Shown here: in pieces, positions 8,881 to 17,333 of the stretch
Numbering within the stretch: the stretch's first letter is position 1
How the letters are laid out: each line of letters opens with the position of its first letter
Origin: Roseibium algicola
Lineage (GTDB): Bacteria > Pseudomonadota > Alphaproteobacteria > Rhizobiales > Stappiaceae
Assembly (NCBI RefSeq): GCF_001999245.1
Contig: NZ_CP019630.1
Location: forward strand, 4,431,001 to 4,495,000
Direction: 5' to 3'
DNA length: 64,000 bases
The notes under the pieces: model-generated
The model's input: only the letters and a program-made list of their open reading frames with translations
Databases searched by the model: none
Told to the model about the DNA's origin: nothing
Program-made: the position numbers and the translations under genes

Positions 8881-9087
8881 ATTTTCAGCGTTAGAAGACC
8901 AAAACCAGTAGTTGACATTCTCATTTAAAACCCATAGAAATGCGGCATCGATATTTTCTTGCCGAGCTTTGGTTACAACGCGATTGGCACCGCGTTCTTA
9001 ACGAACCCTCCCTTTAAAGCATCGTTATCACCACCTGCGAGCCCTTTGCTTGCCGGTTCCTCTCTCTATGCTATGAAAGGGTTCATC

Positions 9088-9297
9088 ATGACCACTGGCA
9101 CAGTAAAATGGTTCAATTCTACCAAAGGCTTCGGCTTTATCCAGCCTGACAACGGCGGCCCGGACGCATTCGTCCATATCACCGCTGTCGAGCGTGCTGG
9201 CATGCACGAAATCGTTGAAGGCCAGAAAATCGGCTACGACATGGAGCGCGACACCAAGTCGGGCAAGATGTCTGCCTGCAATCTGCAGGCCGCCTGA
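9088..9297 (+). CDS. Cold-shock protein (CspA family)
   Basis: 69 residues forming one cold-shock OB-fold. RNP1 (KGFGFI, residues 14-19) and RNP2 (DAFVHI) are both present. It binds single-stranded RNA/DNA and acts as an RNA chaperone. Start set at 9088 because MTTGTVKWFN is the family N-terminus and GAAAGGG lies upstream. The long non-coding leader before it is usual for cold-inducible csp genes. A strong terminator at 9365-9391 ends the transcript. Confidence 0.95.
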   Translation: MTTGTVKWFNSTKGFGFIQPDNGGPDAFVHITAVERAGMHEIVEGQKIGYDMERDTKSGKMSACNLQAA

Positions 9298-9364
9298 TAG
9301 ATCCGGAATCTGCTTTCCCTTGACCACGGATGTACTGGCACTGTCGAAAGCATGAGACCAAGCA

Positions 9365-9391
9365 AGGCCAGGCAAGTTGCCTGGCCTTTTT
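9365..9391 (+). terminator. Rho-independent terminator of the cold-shock gene
   Basis: Perfect 11-bp inverted repeat, AGGCCAGGCAA and TTGCCTGGCCT, with a one-base centre (9376), followed by a run of five T. It lies 67 bases after the cold-shock stop codon. Confidence 0.9.
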
Positions 9392-9431
9392 CGTAACTGC
9401 TCACTGGTGAGCGGCCTCTACGAGGAAAGCC

Positions 9432-9656
9432 ATGTCCGAGAACTACAGCAAACTTCGCCAGCACGCCGAATCCGCTTTTGGTAAAGCCCAGTCGCAACTC
9501 TTCGAACGCCAACGTGCGATTGAAGACCTGAACTCGATCGTAATTGCCCGCAACGAAAAGACTCAGAGATTGCGGGAGGCCCGGCTCGCCAAGGAATTGC
9601 GAGACAGTCTGGCCTCAGGAACCAAGCCGGCTTCGAAACGGGCACGAAAGTCCTGA
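9432..9656 (+). CDS. Small charged hypothetical protein
   Basis: 74 residues, helical and rich in Lys, Arg and Glu (YSKLRQHAESAFGKAQSQLF), likely one long helix. Good ribosome-binding site GAGGAAAG. Such proteins are frequent next to cold-shock genes in Rhizobiales; function unknown. Confidence 0.65.
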   Translation: MSENYSKLRQHAESAFGKAQSQLFERQRAIEDLNSIVIARNEKTQRLREARLAKELRDSLASGTKPASKRARKS

Positions 9657-9692
9657 AGCCGCTATACGTATCCCGTCAAATGGAATTGAGAT

Positions 9693-10073
9693 TTGAAAAG
9701 AATTACAAATAGCGAACACACCGACCGCCGCGGCGCTGCGAAGGACGCCAAGGCAGCCCTTGTTGAGGCCTTTCGTGCCGCCAAGGAGGCTGCCGAACCG
9801 ACCCGCGAAGCCAAACAGGCGGAGCGGCGTATGATCGCCGAAGCTCGTGAACAGCGCCGAGCCGAGCGCGAGCAGGCGAAACTTGAAGAACAAAATCGCG
9901 TTGCCGCTGAAGCAGCAGCAAGAGATGCCGCCGTTGCTGCCGCAGCCAGAGCTGAAATCGATGCGCGCGAGCTGGCTGACAAAACCCGTATCGAGCGGGT
10001 CCTGCAGGACGACGCAGCTCGTAAAGCTGAACGTGACCGGCGCTACGCAAATCGAAAGGCACGTCAGGCCTGA
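9693..10073 (+). CDS. DUF6481 family protein
   Basis: 126 residues with extremely high Ala, Glu and Arg content, predicted as one long helix or coiled coil (residues about 12-110), ending in the family's RDRRYANRKARQ tail. DUF6481 proteins are uncharacterised and common in alphaproteobacteria. The start is TTG in frame with MKRITNSEHTDRRGAAKDAK. It follows 9432-9656 by 36 bases and may share its transcript. Confidence 0.75.
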   Translation: MKRITNSEHTDRRGAAKDAKAALVEAFRAAKEAAEPTREAKQAERRMIAEAREQRRAEREQAKLEEQNRVAAEAAARDAAVAAAARAEIDARELADKTRIERVLQDDAARKAERDRRYANRKARQA

Positions 10074-10521
10074 AGTTGTCATGACGCATGGTCGTGCTGC
10101 TGCCTATTGAGAATGACCGCAACCTAGTCCTCAGCTAGTCCGGTCTCGACACAGGCCAGGGCGTCCGCCGTGTGCGCAAACGGAAGCACCTTGTCCACGA
10201 CGGCCGGCTGACGCCTGCGTAAAGTTCAGTCGCCTGGGTGATTATCCGACCTATGTCAGACCATCTGGGCGGTCGCAGACCTCAGCCGAGAGAAAATATG
10301 GATCTGGATCCATTCAACAGTCGGCCGCTTCGACGTAGCGGGCGAACGCGTGCGATGGCTGAATTGGCGGCGCATTTCGCTCTTTTGTTCTCCACGCAAC
10401 AAAAATCCGGTTTTCGAATCTGAGCGCGAGTCATTGTAAACCCGAATGGGGGCCGAAGCTGCCCTTGGACCAATTGGTGTTGAATGACCGCAACGGGCCG
10501 GTGCTACCACCGGCCCTTTCG
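10074..10521. other. Intergenic with a dispersed element
   Basis: No gene supported. It contains copy B of the dispersed element at 10445-10506, immediately downstream of the recombinase gene's stop codon, where an element boundary might be expected. Confidence 0.5.
10445..10506 (+). repeat. Degenerate dispersed element, copy B
   Basis: Contains GAAGCTGCCCTTGGACCAAT followed by GGTGTTGAATGACCGCAACG, matching the order of blocks in copy A at 948-1012 and, less well, segments near 12395-12535 and 21285-21350. Confidence 0.45.
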
Positions 10522-11154
10522 TCAGATCTCTACGCCTTCAGAGATCGTTAGCGAGTCTTCGAGTTCTACGCCGAGGTATCGGACGGTGCTGTCCATCTTC
10601 GTGTGGCCGAGAAGAAGCTGAACCGCTCGCAGGTTGCCGGTCTTTTTATAGATTTGGGCGACCTTCGTCCGTCTCAGGGAATGCGTGCCATACGCGCTCG
10701 GTTCCAAGCCGATCGAGCGCACCCAGTCCTTCAAGAGACGAGCGTATTGCCGCGTCGATATATGCGGGCGGTCATGGAAACGGCCAGGCCAGAGGTACTC
10801 GTGACCGGTCATCACCGGATTGCTGATCCACTCCATGAGGGCCTTTCGGGTGCCATCGGTGATTTCGAACCGCACCGGCGATTTTGTCTTGCTCTGCAAA
10901 ATCGAGGTTCGTTCCTTGACTGCGCCAGCCGAGAAGACGTCCGCGACTTTCAGTCGGACCAGATCGCAGCCGCGCAGTTTGCTATCGACTGCCATATTGA
11001 AAAGCGCCAGATCACGGACGGCGCCGGCCAGTTCGAGGCGAACGCGGATCGCCCAGACATGTTTTGGGAGCAGTGGCCTTTTCTGACCGATAATGCGACC
11101 GTGGTTCCATGCCTTCTTGGCGGGCACCACCATCGGCAGGTTGAAAGTAGACAT
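10522..11154 (-). CDS. Short tyrosine recombinase/integrase
   Basis: 210 residues comprising mainly the catalytic domain of the lambda-integrase family. SKLRGCDL carries the first Arg, SKTKSPV the beta-hairpin Lys, HSLRRTK the His-x-x-Arg, LLGHTKMDST the second His, and the nucleophile Tyr follows in VRYLGV. The N-terminal arm- and core-binding domains of full-length integrases (usually 300-400 residues) are missing, as in a widespread short alphaproteobacterial subgroup. All catalytic residues are present, so it is probably active or recently active. A dead relative lies at 1190-1486. It marks the left part of the accessory island. Confidence 0.9.
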   Translation of the reverse strand: MSTFNLPMVVPAKKAWNHGRIIGQKRPLLPKHVWAIRVRLELAGAVRDLALFNMAVDSKLRGCDLVRLKVADVFSAGAVKERTSILQSKTKSPVRFEITDGTRKALMEWISNPVMTGHEYLWPGRFHDRPHISTRQYARLLKDWVRSIGLEPSAYGTHSLRRTKVAQIYKKTGNLRAVQLLLGHTKMDSTVRYLGVELEDSLTISEGVEI

Positions 11155-11310
11155 AGCGGTTCCTCCGAACCACTCCTACCCACCGCAACACTCGCGACAT
11201 TCGAGCAAGCTATGATATGTCCATTCCTGGTGAAGCGGACAACGGCTGCATGGAGCCCATTTTGCTAGTTAGATCAAGTGCGGCTAAAGTCCGGTTAAGG
11301 TAGCGAGTGG

Positions 11311-12366
11311 GTGGTGGGCATGACCCGTAGATTTCAGGGTAATCATCTGGAGAAACTCGGAGAGAAAAATACCCTTCCGGTTCCCGACGCTTTTCGACGA
11401 GTGATTGATAATAAACCTTTGGTGGTTCATCCGAGCTTTCGCAATTTGTCCGTGAGATTCTTACGCAAGGACGTAGTTAATCACGACCTCTTGGCGAAAC
11501 TCATGGAAGAAACCGGGCTGAATAATTCGCGGCTTCAGCGTTTGCTATCTCGCCTGCCTGCGGAGGTTCTTCTCAACGAGAATTCGTTTACTTTTCCGCA
11601 GGCGTTTATGAAATTCTTGGCTGCATTTTTCAACATAGAGAACGAGGTGCATTTGACGGCACGTGGAGATTTTTTTGAAGCGACCGATAAGACCACGTCT
11701 CAATTGAGACACGAAGCCCTAAGCGAAATTTGCGCACAGAACTTACCCGACGATTTTGACCCCAGTGAGCTTGTCGGTAACTTCGGTGAAGTTAATAATG
11801 AGACTTTGGAAAGCCTATCAAATACTGATGTTTCTGACGCATACGAGACGCTGGATGCTTGTGTTGACCAGTACTCGATTGCAGCACTTGTAAATGACGA
11901 GAAGTCAGCAGAATTATGCAGGTCGGCTCAGAAAAAAATATTGGAAAGCGCTGCTTTAGATCCGACGTCTCTGTTCAAAATGTCTTCAAGAAACTTCGAG
12001 AAACTTGTCTATTCTGTCTTCTCAGAACTTGGCTGTGACTGCGAACTTACGGCGTCTTCATCAGATGGTGGCTTTGATGTATTTGTACGAGCGAAGGGAG
12101 TGTTAGGGACACAGGCTCAGATTTTCGAGTGCAAAAGGTTTGGTCCTGATAGACCAGTTGGAGTGGAAATTGTGAGAAGTTTGCTTGGAACCGTGACCAA
12201 GGATTTGTGCAATGGCGCTACCTTGGTGACTACATCTACCTTCACTTCTGGAGCAAATGCATTGCAATCATCTAATTCATATATTTTGAACTTGATGGAC
12301 TATGGACAGTTGATGAAGTGTGTGTTTAAGGCTGTAGGCCCGTTGGATAAAGCAGTTCATAGCTGA
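11311..12366 (+). CDS. Mrr-like restriction endonuclease
   Basis: 351 residues. The C-terminal 120 form an Mrr-type PD-(D/E)xK nuclease domain: SRNFEKLVYSVFSELGCDCE, then SSDGGFDVFV (Asp256), then IFECKRFG (Glu273-x-Lys275), then TLVTTSTFTSGA. The N-terminal 220 residues are unrecognised and may bind or sense DNA. Mrr-family enzymes are single-protein type IV-like systems that cleave modified DNA. The coding DNA is lower in GC than the neighbours, a sign of transfer. The start is GTG at 11311; an ATG at 11320 is equally possible. It is divergent from the recombinase. Confidence 0.88.
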   Translation: MVGMTRRFQGNHLEKLGEKNTLPVPDAFRRVIDNKPLVVHPSFRNLSVRFLRKDVVNHDLLAKLMEETGLNNSRLQRLLSRLPAEVLLNENSFTFPQAFMKFLAAFFNIENEVHLTARGDFFEATDKTTSQLRHEALSEICAQNLPDDFDPSELVGNFGEVNNETLESLSNTDVSDAYETLDACVDQYSIAALVNDEKSAELCRSAQKKILESAALDPTSLFKMSSRNFEKLVYSVFSELGCDCELTASSSDGGFDVFVRAKGVLGTQAQIFECKRFGPDRPVGVEIVRSLLGTVTKDLCNGATLVTTSTFTSGANALQSSNSYILNLMDYGQLMKCVFKAVGPLDKAVHS

Positions 12367-12656
12367 CCTTCGGCCAATGGCAACTTTGTCCGCTTAGTGG
12401 GCCTTGGCAGCGAGGCAGACAACGCAGCCGCAGCGAATGGCTGCTATGCGAAGCCGCAGTGCAACTTCTGCTTAACTGACGAACGGCAGCAGTGGGCCGA
12501 AATTGCCAACGAAGGCTGGATCAACGAATGTCAGTTAGACCCCGTACGCGCCACGTAAGCCGACAATCCGTTCCTGGCCCCGTTTCAACTTTTTAAGCAT
12601 CGCGTTACAGTTGAAAGTTCAGTGCTGCAGATTGGCTCTATGGCTGCCAAAATACA
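12367..12656. other. Intergenic with a diverged dispersed element
   Basis: No gene. The segment around 12395-12535 contains CGGCAGCAGTGGGCCGAAAT and AACGAATGTCAG, the reverse-orientation counterpart of blocks in the dispersed element seen near 21285-21350. Confidence 0.45.
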
Positions 12657-13295
12657 TCACCTGTTGCGTTCACGTCTGTTGCCTTCGTCAACATCTTGAA
12701 TGAAACGGATAACTTTGGTCCGCACCCGACACGTCGAGAACGTATCTTCCGGTAAAGTTTCAAGCGTTTCAGCTTCATCATGATCGAATGTGACCGGAAC
12801 CAAGGCGACAAGCGTAGCTGGCAAGCTGTCGCCGTTCTGCCCGAGGAGCGACATGGCGGCCTCGATATGTCTAAGAACCTTCGAAAATGGAGGGTTCATG
12901 ACAATTCTCTGAAACTCAGCCCTGCCTTTGACCTCCTCGGCATAGGTCAGAAAACAGGTTTGAATGACCGGGACACCAAGCGTTTCCACGTGGGCGGCGA
13001 GCTTGTGGTGGCGCTCAATAGCGCAAATTTTCTCTGAAGGGTATCCGTTCGCCAGCAGTGTCGATACCAGTGCGCCAGTGCCTGCACTCGGTTCCAGGGT
13101 ACAGAAATCTCCTGGCGGTCCCAGGTATTCGACCATGCGGTGGGCCACGCTGCAGGGTGTCACGTGGCACTCGCTTGCTTTGTCGATGACAAGAGGTTTT
13201 TTGATGTCCAGAGCCTTGGGAATGTCGCGGCTGGCCCGGTGCTGAACGGAGACAAAGAAGGGTTTGTTCGGGCGCGAATAGACGGATTTTTTCAT
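12657..13295 (-). CDS. SAM-dependent DNA methyltransferase-like protein
   Basis: 212 residues with a class I methyltransferase core: motif I LEPSAGTGAL (67-76) for SAM binding and motif IV NPPF (134-137), the catalytic signature of N6-adenine methylases. Together these suggest an adenine methyltransferase of the plasmid type that lacks a separate target-recognition domain. The start at 13295 is set by the conserved region. It follows the DUF3560 gene on the same strand with a hairpin between them. No cognate nuclease is adjacent, so it more likely protects or marks element DNA than forms a restriction pair. Confidence 0.8.
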   Translation of the reverse strand: MKKSVYSRPNKPFFVSVQHRASRDIPKALDIKKPLVIDKASECHVTPCSVAHRMVEYLGPPGDFCTLEPSAGTGALVSTLLANGYPSEKICAIERHHKLAAHVETLGVPVIQTCFLTYAEEVKGRAEFQRIVMNPPFSKVLRHIEAAMSLLGQNGDSLPATLVALVPVTFDHDEAETLETLPEDTFSTCRVRTKVIRFIQDVDEGNRRERNR

Positions 13296-13329
13296 TGCAA
13301 GCCTGTTGGAGAATTGGCGTCTAGTCAAA

Positions 13330-13353
13330 GCCGAGGGGGTAGGCCCCCTCGGC
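13330..13353 (-). terminator. Hairpin between DUF3560 and methyltransferase genes
   Basis: Perfect 10-bp inverted repeat, GCCGAGGGGG and CCCCCTCGGC, with a 4-base loop, 11 bases after the DUF3560 stop codon. Only a short T stretch follows on the minus strand, so it may attenuate rather than stop transcription into the methyltransferase gene. Confidence 0.65.
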
Positions 13354-13363
13354 AGTCCTTTTG

Positions 13364-14719
13364 TCAAACGCTGTCGGCCCGTTCCTTGAAGCCATCCGGT
13401 GCCGGATGTTCCTTTGAGTCTGTCAGGAACACTGCCACCCATGGGCGCATGTAATAGGCTTCTGTGCTGGTCGGATCCTTACAGATCTTGAACCGGAACA
13501 AACCGCACGCGCTGGTTCGGGTGCCTCGCAGGTCCTGCCAGACCTTGGAATATTGGTCTTTGGTGAGTTCGATCTGGCGGAAGGCGTCCTTCCGACCGTA
13601 GATATTGCCTGTCGCCGCGACGATTTTCCGGTTCCCGGCCCTGAAATTGAGGATAGGCGGAAGTGTCGGTTTCTTATTCGGAACGACATAACCGACTGCT
13701 TGCATCAGGTCGCGCCAATCGTCCGCGCTAAGGTCGAGCGATTCCGCATTGGCAATATGCAGCGGCAAGGGTGCCGAGCTCGTTAGTTTGAAGCCGGTCT
13801 CGTTGACCTCGGCATTAGGCTTGTGCGCGCCGTGCTCGCGGGCAAAACCTTGCAGAATGACGGACGTTATCTCTCCTTCGTATCGCTCAACCGGTCCCAG
13901 CAAATCACGTTCGTATGCCAGCCGGTTCAAGATGTGATCGATCCAGCGGCGACGAGTCTCGCTGTCCAGGATCTTTTGAGCATTGCGCATTGAGGTTTCC
14001 CGCAGGTCCTGAGCAGTCATGGAGCCATCACGGAAGGCGCGTTGATGGTCCCAGTAACAGAGATCACCAGTTTTGAGACGCATGCCGGAGAGTTTGGCGA
14101 TTGTTTCGTCGCTTGTGGCTTTCTCCCAAACCTTCACGCAAAGGGCGGCGTGATTAAGCGCGCGCTGATGGTCGCGCAATTCGGCCAGCAGGGTTTTGAT
14201 GCGGTTGGCACGGACGCGAGGATTGTTTTTCATGTTGGCGAAACGTTCAACGCCCGCAGCCTTCCATTGCCAGTACTGAACCGATTTTGCGGCCCTGACC
14301 GACTTGTCCATGGCATTGTGCATGCGTTCCTGGGTTTTCCGTGCCTTGCGTTCGGAGTGATGCCCGACAAGAATTGGTTGGCCCATGTAGAATGCCTGGG
14401 AAAGATCGTCGGCGGCCCGCATGAAGGCGTTTGATTCACGGTCCCGTTTATCAGCAAGGGCATCGAGGCGTTCGGCCTTTGCCTCAGCCCGCTCCGCCAG
14501 CGTGGTCATCTCCGGTTCGATGTCATCAGCCAGTTCTATAAGGAAGTCTTCGCGTGCCGGGGTCCATTTGGGAGCAACAAACAACTCCTGTTTCGGTGCC
14601 CACTTGAACCCCATCTCTTTGACGTGTGCGTATGTTTCGGCGTCTAGCCTGCGATCTGCGTAAAGACGTAGCTTGTTGTCTTCCGGGCTATAGGTTGCGG
14701 TGTAGTTGTCTTGGCTCAT
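13364..14719 (-). CDS. DUF3560 domain protein
   Basis: 451 residues. The N-terminal half is the DUF3560 region (TYSPEDNKLRLYADRRLDAE, then GFKWAPKQELFVAPKWTPAR), followed by a coiled helical stretch and a Trp/Arg-rich segment (VQYWQWKAAGVERFANMKNN). DUF3560 proteins are typical of large alphaproteobacterial plasmids and integrated elements; their function is unknown. Start at 14719 supported by GGAG 8 bases upstream. The leader upstream of this ATG is duplicated before the ParB-like gene at 17088. Confidence 0.85.
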   Translation of the reverse strand: MSQDNYTATYSPEDNKLRLYADRRLDAETYAHVKEMGFKWAPKQELFVAPKWTPAREDFLIELADDIEPEMTTLAERAEAKAERLDALADKRDRESNAFMRAADDLSQAFYMGQPILVGHHSERKARKTQERMHNAMDKSVRAAKSVQYWQWKAAGVERFANMKNNPRVRANRIKTLLAELRDHQRALNHAALCVKVWEKATSDETIAKLSGMRLKTGDLCYWDHQRAFRDGSMTAQDLRETSMRNAQKILDSETRRRWIDHILNRLAYERDLLGPVERYEGEITSVILQGFAREHGAHKPNAEVNETGFKLTSSAPLPLHIANAESLDLSADDWRDLMQAVGYVVPNKKPTLPPILNFRAGNRKIVAATGNIYGRKDAFRQIELTKDQYSKVWQDLRGTRTSACGLFRFKICKDPTSTEAYYMRPWVAVFLTDSKEHPAPDGFKERADSV

Positions 14720-14920
14720 GAGGTTGCTCCGTTTCCTTGAACTTGGCCGTTTGGCTCGTTTCATTTTCCGCGTCGCCGGAAACGGGGGCGGCAGGTCAAG
14801 GACCGGAAGCGGGGAGGGGTATCACCCGCGCGCACAAGGCGAAGCCGCGGAGCGTGGGGAAACCCGGCTAAAGGCCGCCTAGCGGTTCATCCTTGATCGG
14901 CCGGGGGCGGAGCCCCTTAC
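14720..14920 (-). repeat. Duplicated leader, copy 1
   Basis: About 200 bases directly upstream of the DUF3560 ATG. It shares long blocks with 17089-17290, including CTCGTTTCATTTTCCGCGTC, GCCGGAAACGGGGG, GCACAAGGCG, GCCGCGGAGC, GCGGTTCATCCTTGA and CGGGGGCGGAGCCCCTT. Both copies have the same orientation and the same position relative to a start codon, which suggests a shared promoter or regulatory leader, or a duplication that brought both genes under the same control. Confidence 0.85.
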
Positions 14921-15149
14921 AAGAGAAGTGACCGGTGTACAGCCGGACATTATGCGATAGGGGAGCGGGTCAGGTTCGGGAGAGGAACGCGATCGGGACG
15001 GTTTACCGGCGCGATCCTGTTTTTTGGAGGACCTGGACCGCTCCCCACCGGGGCAACGCCCCTCAGCTGACAATCTGCCCGGCCCGTCAGGGCCGGTTCA
15101 TTCTCCCAGAAAACAAGAATGAAATTTGCGGGACTGTTTCCTTATGGAA

Positions 15150-15187
15150 GCGGCCAGCCACGCGGGGATTATCACAGGGCTGGCCGC
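15150..15187 (-). terminator. Hairpin after the ParB-like gene
   Basis: Perfect 10-bp arms, GCGGCCAGCC and GGCTGGCCGC, separated by 18 bases, starting 12 bases past the stop codon. There is no strong T run, so the terminator role is an inference. Confidence 0.55.
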
Positions 15188-15198
15188 ACCGGGCAGCG

Positions 15199-17088
15199 TT
15201 ACGCTGCCGCTTCGATAATTTCCTCAGGCACAGGAGTGCCGTCAAAGAATGTCATCAGACTTGGCACCCAGCCGGTCCCTGCTACCTTGTCGTAGGCATA
15301 GGCTGCGGCTTCCTTCTTCTTCATCTTGCGAACAGGAGCCGCTGTTTCCTCTCCGCAAGCCTCAACAAGGCTTTGGTGAATGATTTCGAGCTTCACTCGG
15401 GAGAAGTAGTTTTCGGCAGTCGGATGGAAGTGCTCGGTGACATCTGTGCCAAGGGCCAATCCGATCCGGTTGCCGTGATCGACGCCAGTTTTGTTGTAAC
15501 CCTCGCCATACTCGATTGCATTGATGGTCTGGGCGACACAGAAGGCCTGCAACTCCAGCAGGGTCATTTGCGAGACGTTCAGACACCAGTTCCAGAGTTC
15601 AGCCGGATCAAGAGGCAGAACCGATTTCCAGCTTTCACGCTGGCGCTCAATCGCATCCAGAACCTTGCACCGTCCGGCGTCCTTGATCTGGCTTTCCAGG
15701 CACGCGCTGTCGAGGCTGATTTCAATCGTGCCGTTGTCCCGGGCCGCGCTGTGGTTATAGAGCGTCTTGATCGCCATGGAATGAACTGCAACGGCGAGTG
15801 CAACATCAGGGTTCTTTGCCAACTCCATGCGCAGCACGGAGGTCTTGCAGGCTGTCAATTCGGCAATCAATGCCTTGGAATGGGACGCGGTATCCAATTC
15901 CTTCTCTTCAGCCTTGTCGCTGGTGGCCGGCTTAGCCTTTGCATCTGCCGGGTCGATCAGCCCGCGCTCTACGCGCAGCTCACCATGATAGCCAATTGAA
16001 ATGATGGTGCCGCAAGCCGCTTTCTGATCACCGGAAAACTCAGCGACGTATTTTGCCTGCAGGTTCTCAATTGCCTCGTCAGCAACCTCGAAGGCCTCCC
16101 GGTCTTCCTCGTTGCCTGTTTCGTTGTAGCGAGTGGCCGCATCGTCGCTTTCTGCCTGCAGTCGCCCAAGCTCTGTCTGATCTTCATTGGAAAACTGCTG
16201 CTGTTTCGGATACTCCCGGCCAAATGCTTGCATAGCCGTGTAATCAAGTTCTGCCTGATACCGAACCCATTTCCAGCCTTCTGCTGCGATTTCCTGAGTT
16301 GTTGCTTCGATCTTTTCCGCGACCAGCTTTTCAACCAAAGCAACGTCTTCGACATAACCGCCGTCACGCTCCGAAAAGAGATCGCAGATCACGATGCCGC
16401 CTGCGTTGCGCACGGCGTCCAGACCGCCGATGAATTGGATCCTCTTATCGGATGCGGGGATCTTGCCATCGGTCAAAGCCCGGCGAATGTCATAACCGTT
16501 GCGGTAATGCCGTGGCAGGGAGTTCCAAACCCTTTCCTGTGCCTCGTGATCGTCACTGACGGTGAACGCCTGAAGCTGGGACAGTTCCATTTCACCTTTC
16601 TCGAAAAGCTCAAACAGGACCTGAGAGACACGGGCGAGTTTCAGGCGCTTGGTGACGATCAACGCGGTAGTGCCAAAGCGCTTTGCGATTTCTTCCACCG
16701 TCGTTCCCTCATCGGCAAAAACTTTGAAGGCGCGGAACTGGTCTGCCGGGTCCATGGCTTCGCGCATGACATTCTCGGCAAGGCTGAGTTCGGTTGCTTC
16801 CTCCTCGGTTCTGACCTGGCAGGAGAGTTCATAGTCAATCGTCAGCACACCTTCCTTGATCAGATATTCCACGGCTCGATAGCGGCGGCCCCCGCCGGTC
16901 ACCAGATAGTGGCCCCGTTTCACATCCGGGCGGACAATCAGGTTCTGCAACACGCCATTGACCGCAATGTTGGCTGCAAGTGATTGAATGCCGTTCTGAT
17001 CTGCTTTCTTACGGACGTTCTTCGGGTCGAGCGCGAGCTTTTTGAAAGCGACTTTGATTTCGTTGGTGGTGGCTTTGGTCTTGGTCAT
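15199..17088 (-). CDS. Long ParB/RepB-type partition-like protein
   Basis: 629 residues. Residues about 10-110 form a ParB N-terminal (CTPase-type) domain with GGGRRYRA (65-72) and ENVMREAMDPADQ (105-117). A KorB/ParB helix-turn-helix follows (about 130-150), then a long Glu/Ala-rich C-terminal region unlike chromosomal ParB (about 300 residues). This long form is usual on alphaproteobacterial plasmids and genomic islands. No ParA is adjacent, so partition activity is uncertain; a regulatory or element-maintenance role is possible. Start at 17088 supported by AGGAG. Its leader is a copy of the DUF3560 leader. Confidence 0.87.
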   Translation of the reverse strand: MTKTKATTNEIKVAFKKLALDPKNVRKKADQNGIQSLAANIAVNGVLQNLIVRPDVKRGHYLVTGGGRRYRAVEYLIKEGVLTIDYELSCQVRTEEEATELSLAENVMREAMDPADQFRAFKVFADEGTTVEEIAKRFGTTALIVTKRLKLARVSQVLFELFEKGEMELSQLQAFTVSDDHEAQERVWNSLPRHYRNGYDIRRALTDGKIPASDKRIQFIGGLDAVRNAGGIVICDLFSERDGGYVEDVALVEKLVAEKIEATTQEIAAEGWKWVRYQAELDYTAMQAFGREYPKQQQFSNEDQTELGRLQAESDDAATRYNETGNEEDREAFEVADEAIENLQAKYVAEFSGDQKAACGTIISIGYHGELRVERGLIDPADAKAKPATSDKAEEKELDTASHSKALIAELTACKTSVLRMELAKNPDVALAVAVHSMAIKTLYNHSAARDNGTIEISLDSACLESQIKDAGRCKVLDAIERQRESWKSVLPLDPAELWNWCLNVSQMTLLELQAFCVAQTINAIEYGEGYNKTGVDHGNRIGLALGTDVTEHFHPTAENYFSRVKLEIIHQSLVEACGEETAAPVRKMKKKEAAAYAYDKVAGTGWVPSLMTFFDGTPVPEEIIEAAA

Positions 17089-17290
17089 TGGGTCTGCTCC
17101 TGTTTCCCGAAACTTCGCCGATATGGCTCGTTTCATTTTCCGCGTCGCCGGAAACGGGGGAGGACGGTCAGGGACCGGAAAGAGGAGGGGTATCCCCGTG
17201 CGCACAAGGCGCAGCCGCGGAGCATGGGGAAGCCGCTTTTCCGGCCGCGTTGCGGTTCATCCTTGACTGGTCGGGGGCGGAGCCCCTTCA
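17089..17290 (-). repeat. Duplicated leader, copy 2
   Basis: Second copy of the roughly 200-base leader, directly upstream of the ParB-like ATG at 17088. It shares with 14720-14920 the CTCGTTTCATTTTCCGCGTC block, the GGAAACGGGGG block and the terminal CGGGGGCGGAGCCCCTT, which can fold into a GGGGC/GCCCC hairpin. Confidence 0.85.
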
Positions 17291-17333
17291 AATAAGTCAA
17301 TGACTGGCGCAGCCAGGCGGATGCCTTTGGGGC

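Noticed and set aside
14935..15999. A long plus-strand open frame (354 codons)
   Set aside because: It lies opposite the ParB-like gene, shares its codon pattern in antisense, and shows no recognisable domain.
16228..16983. A 251-codon plus-strand frame
   Set aside because: Antisense shadow of the ParB-like gene; composition mirrors the sense codons.
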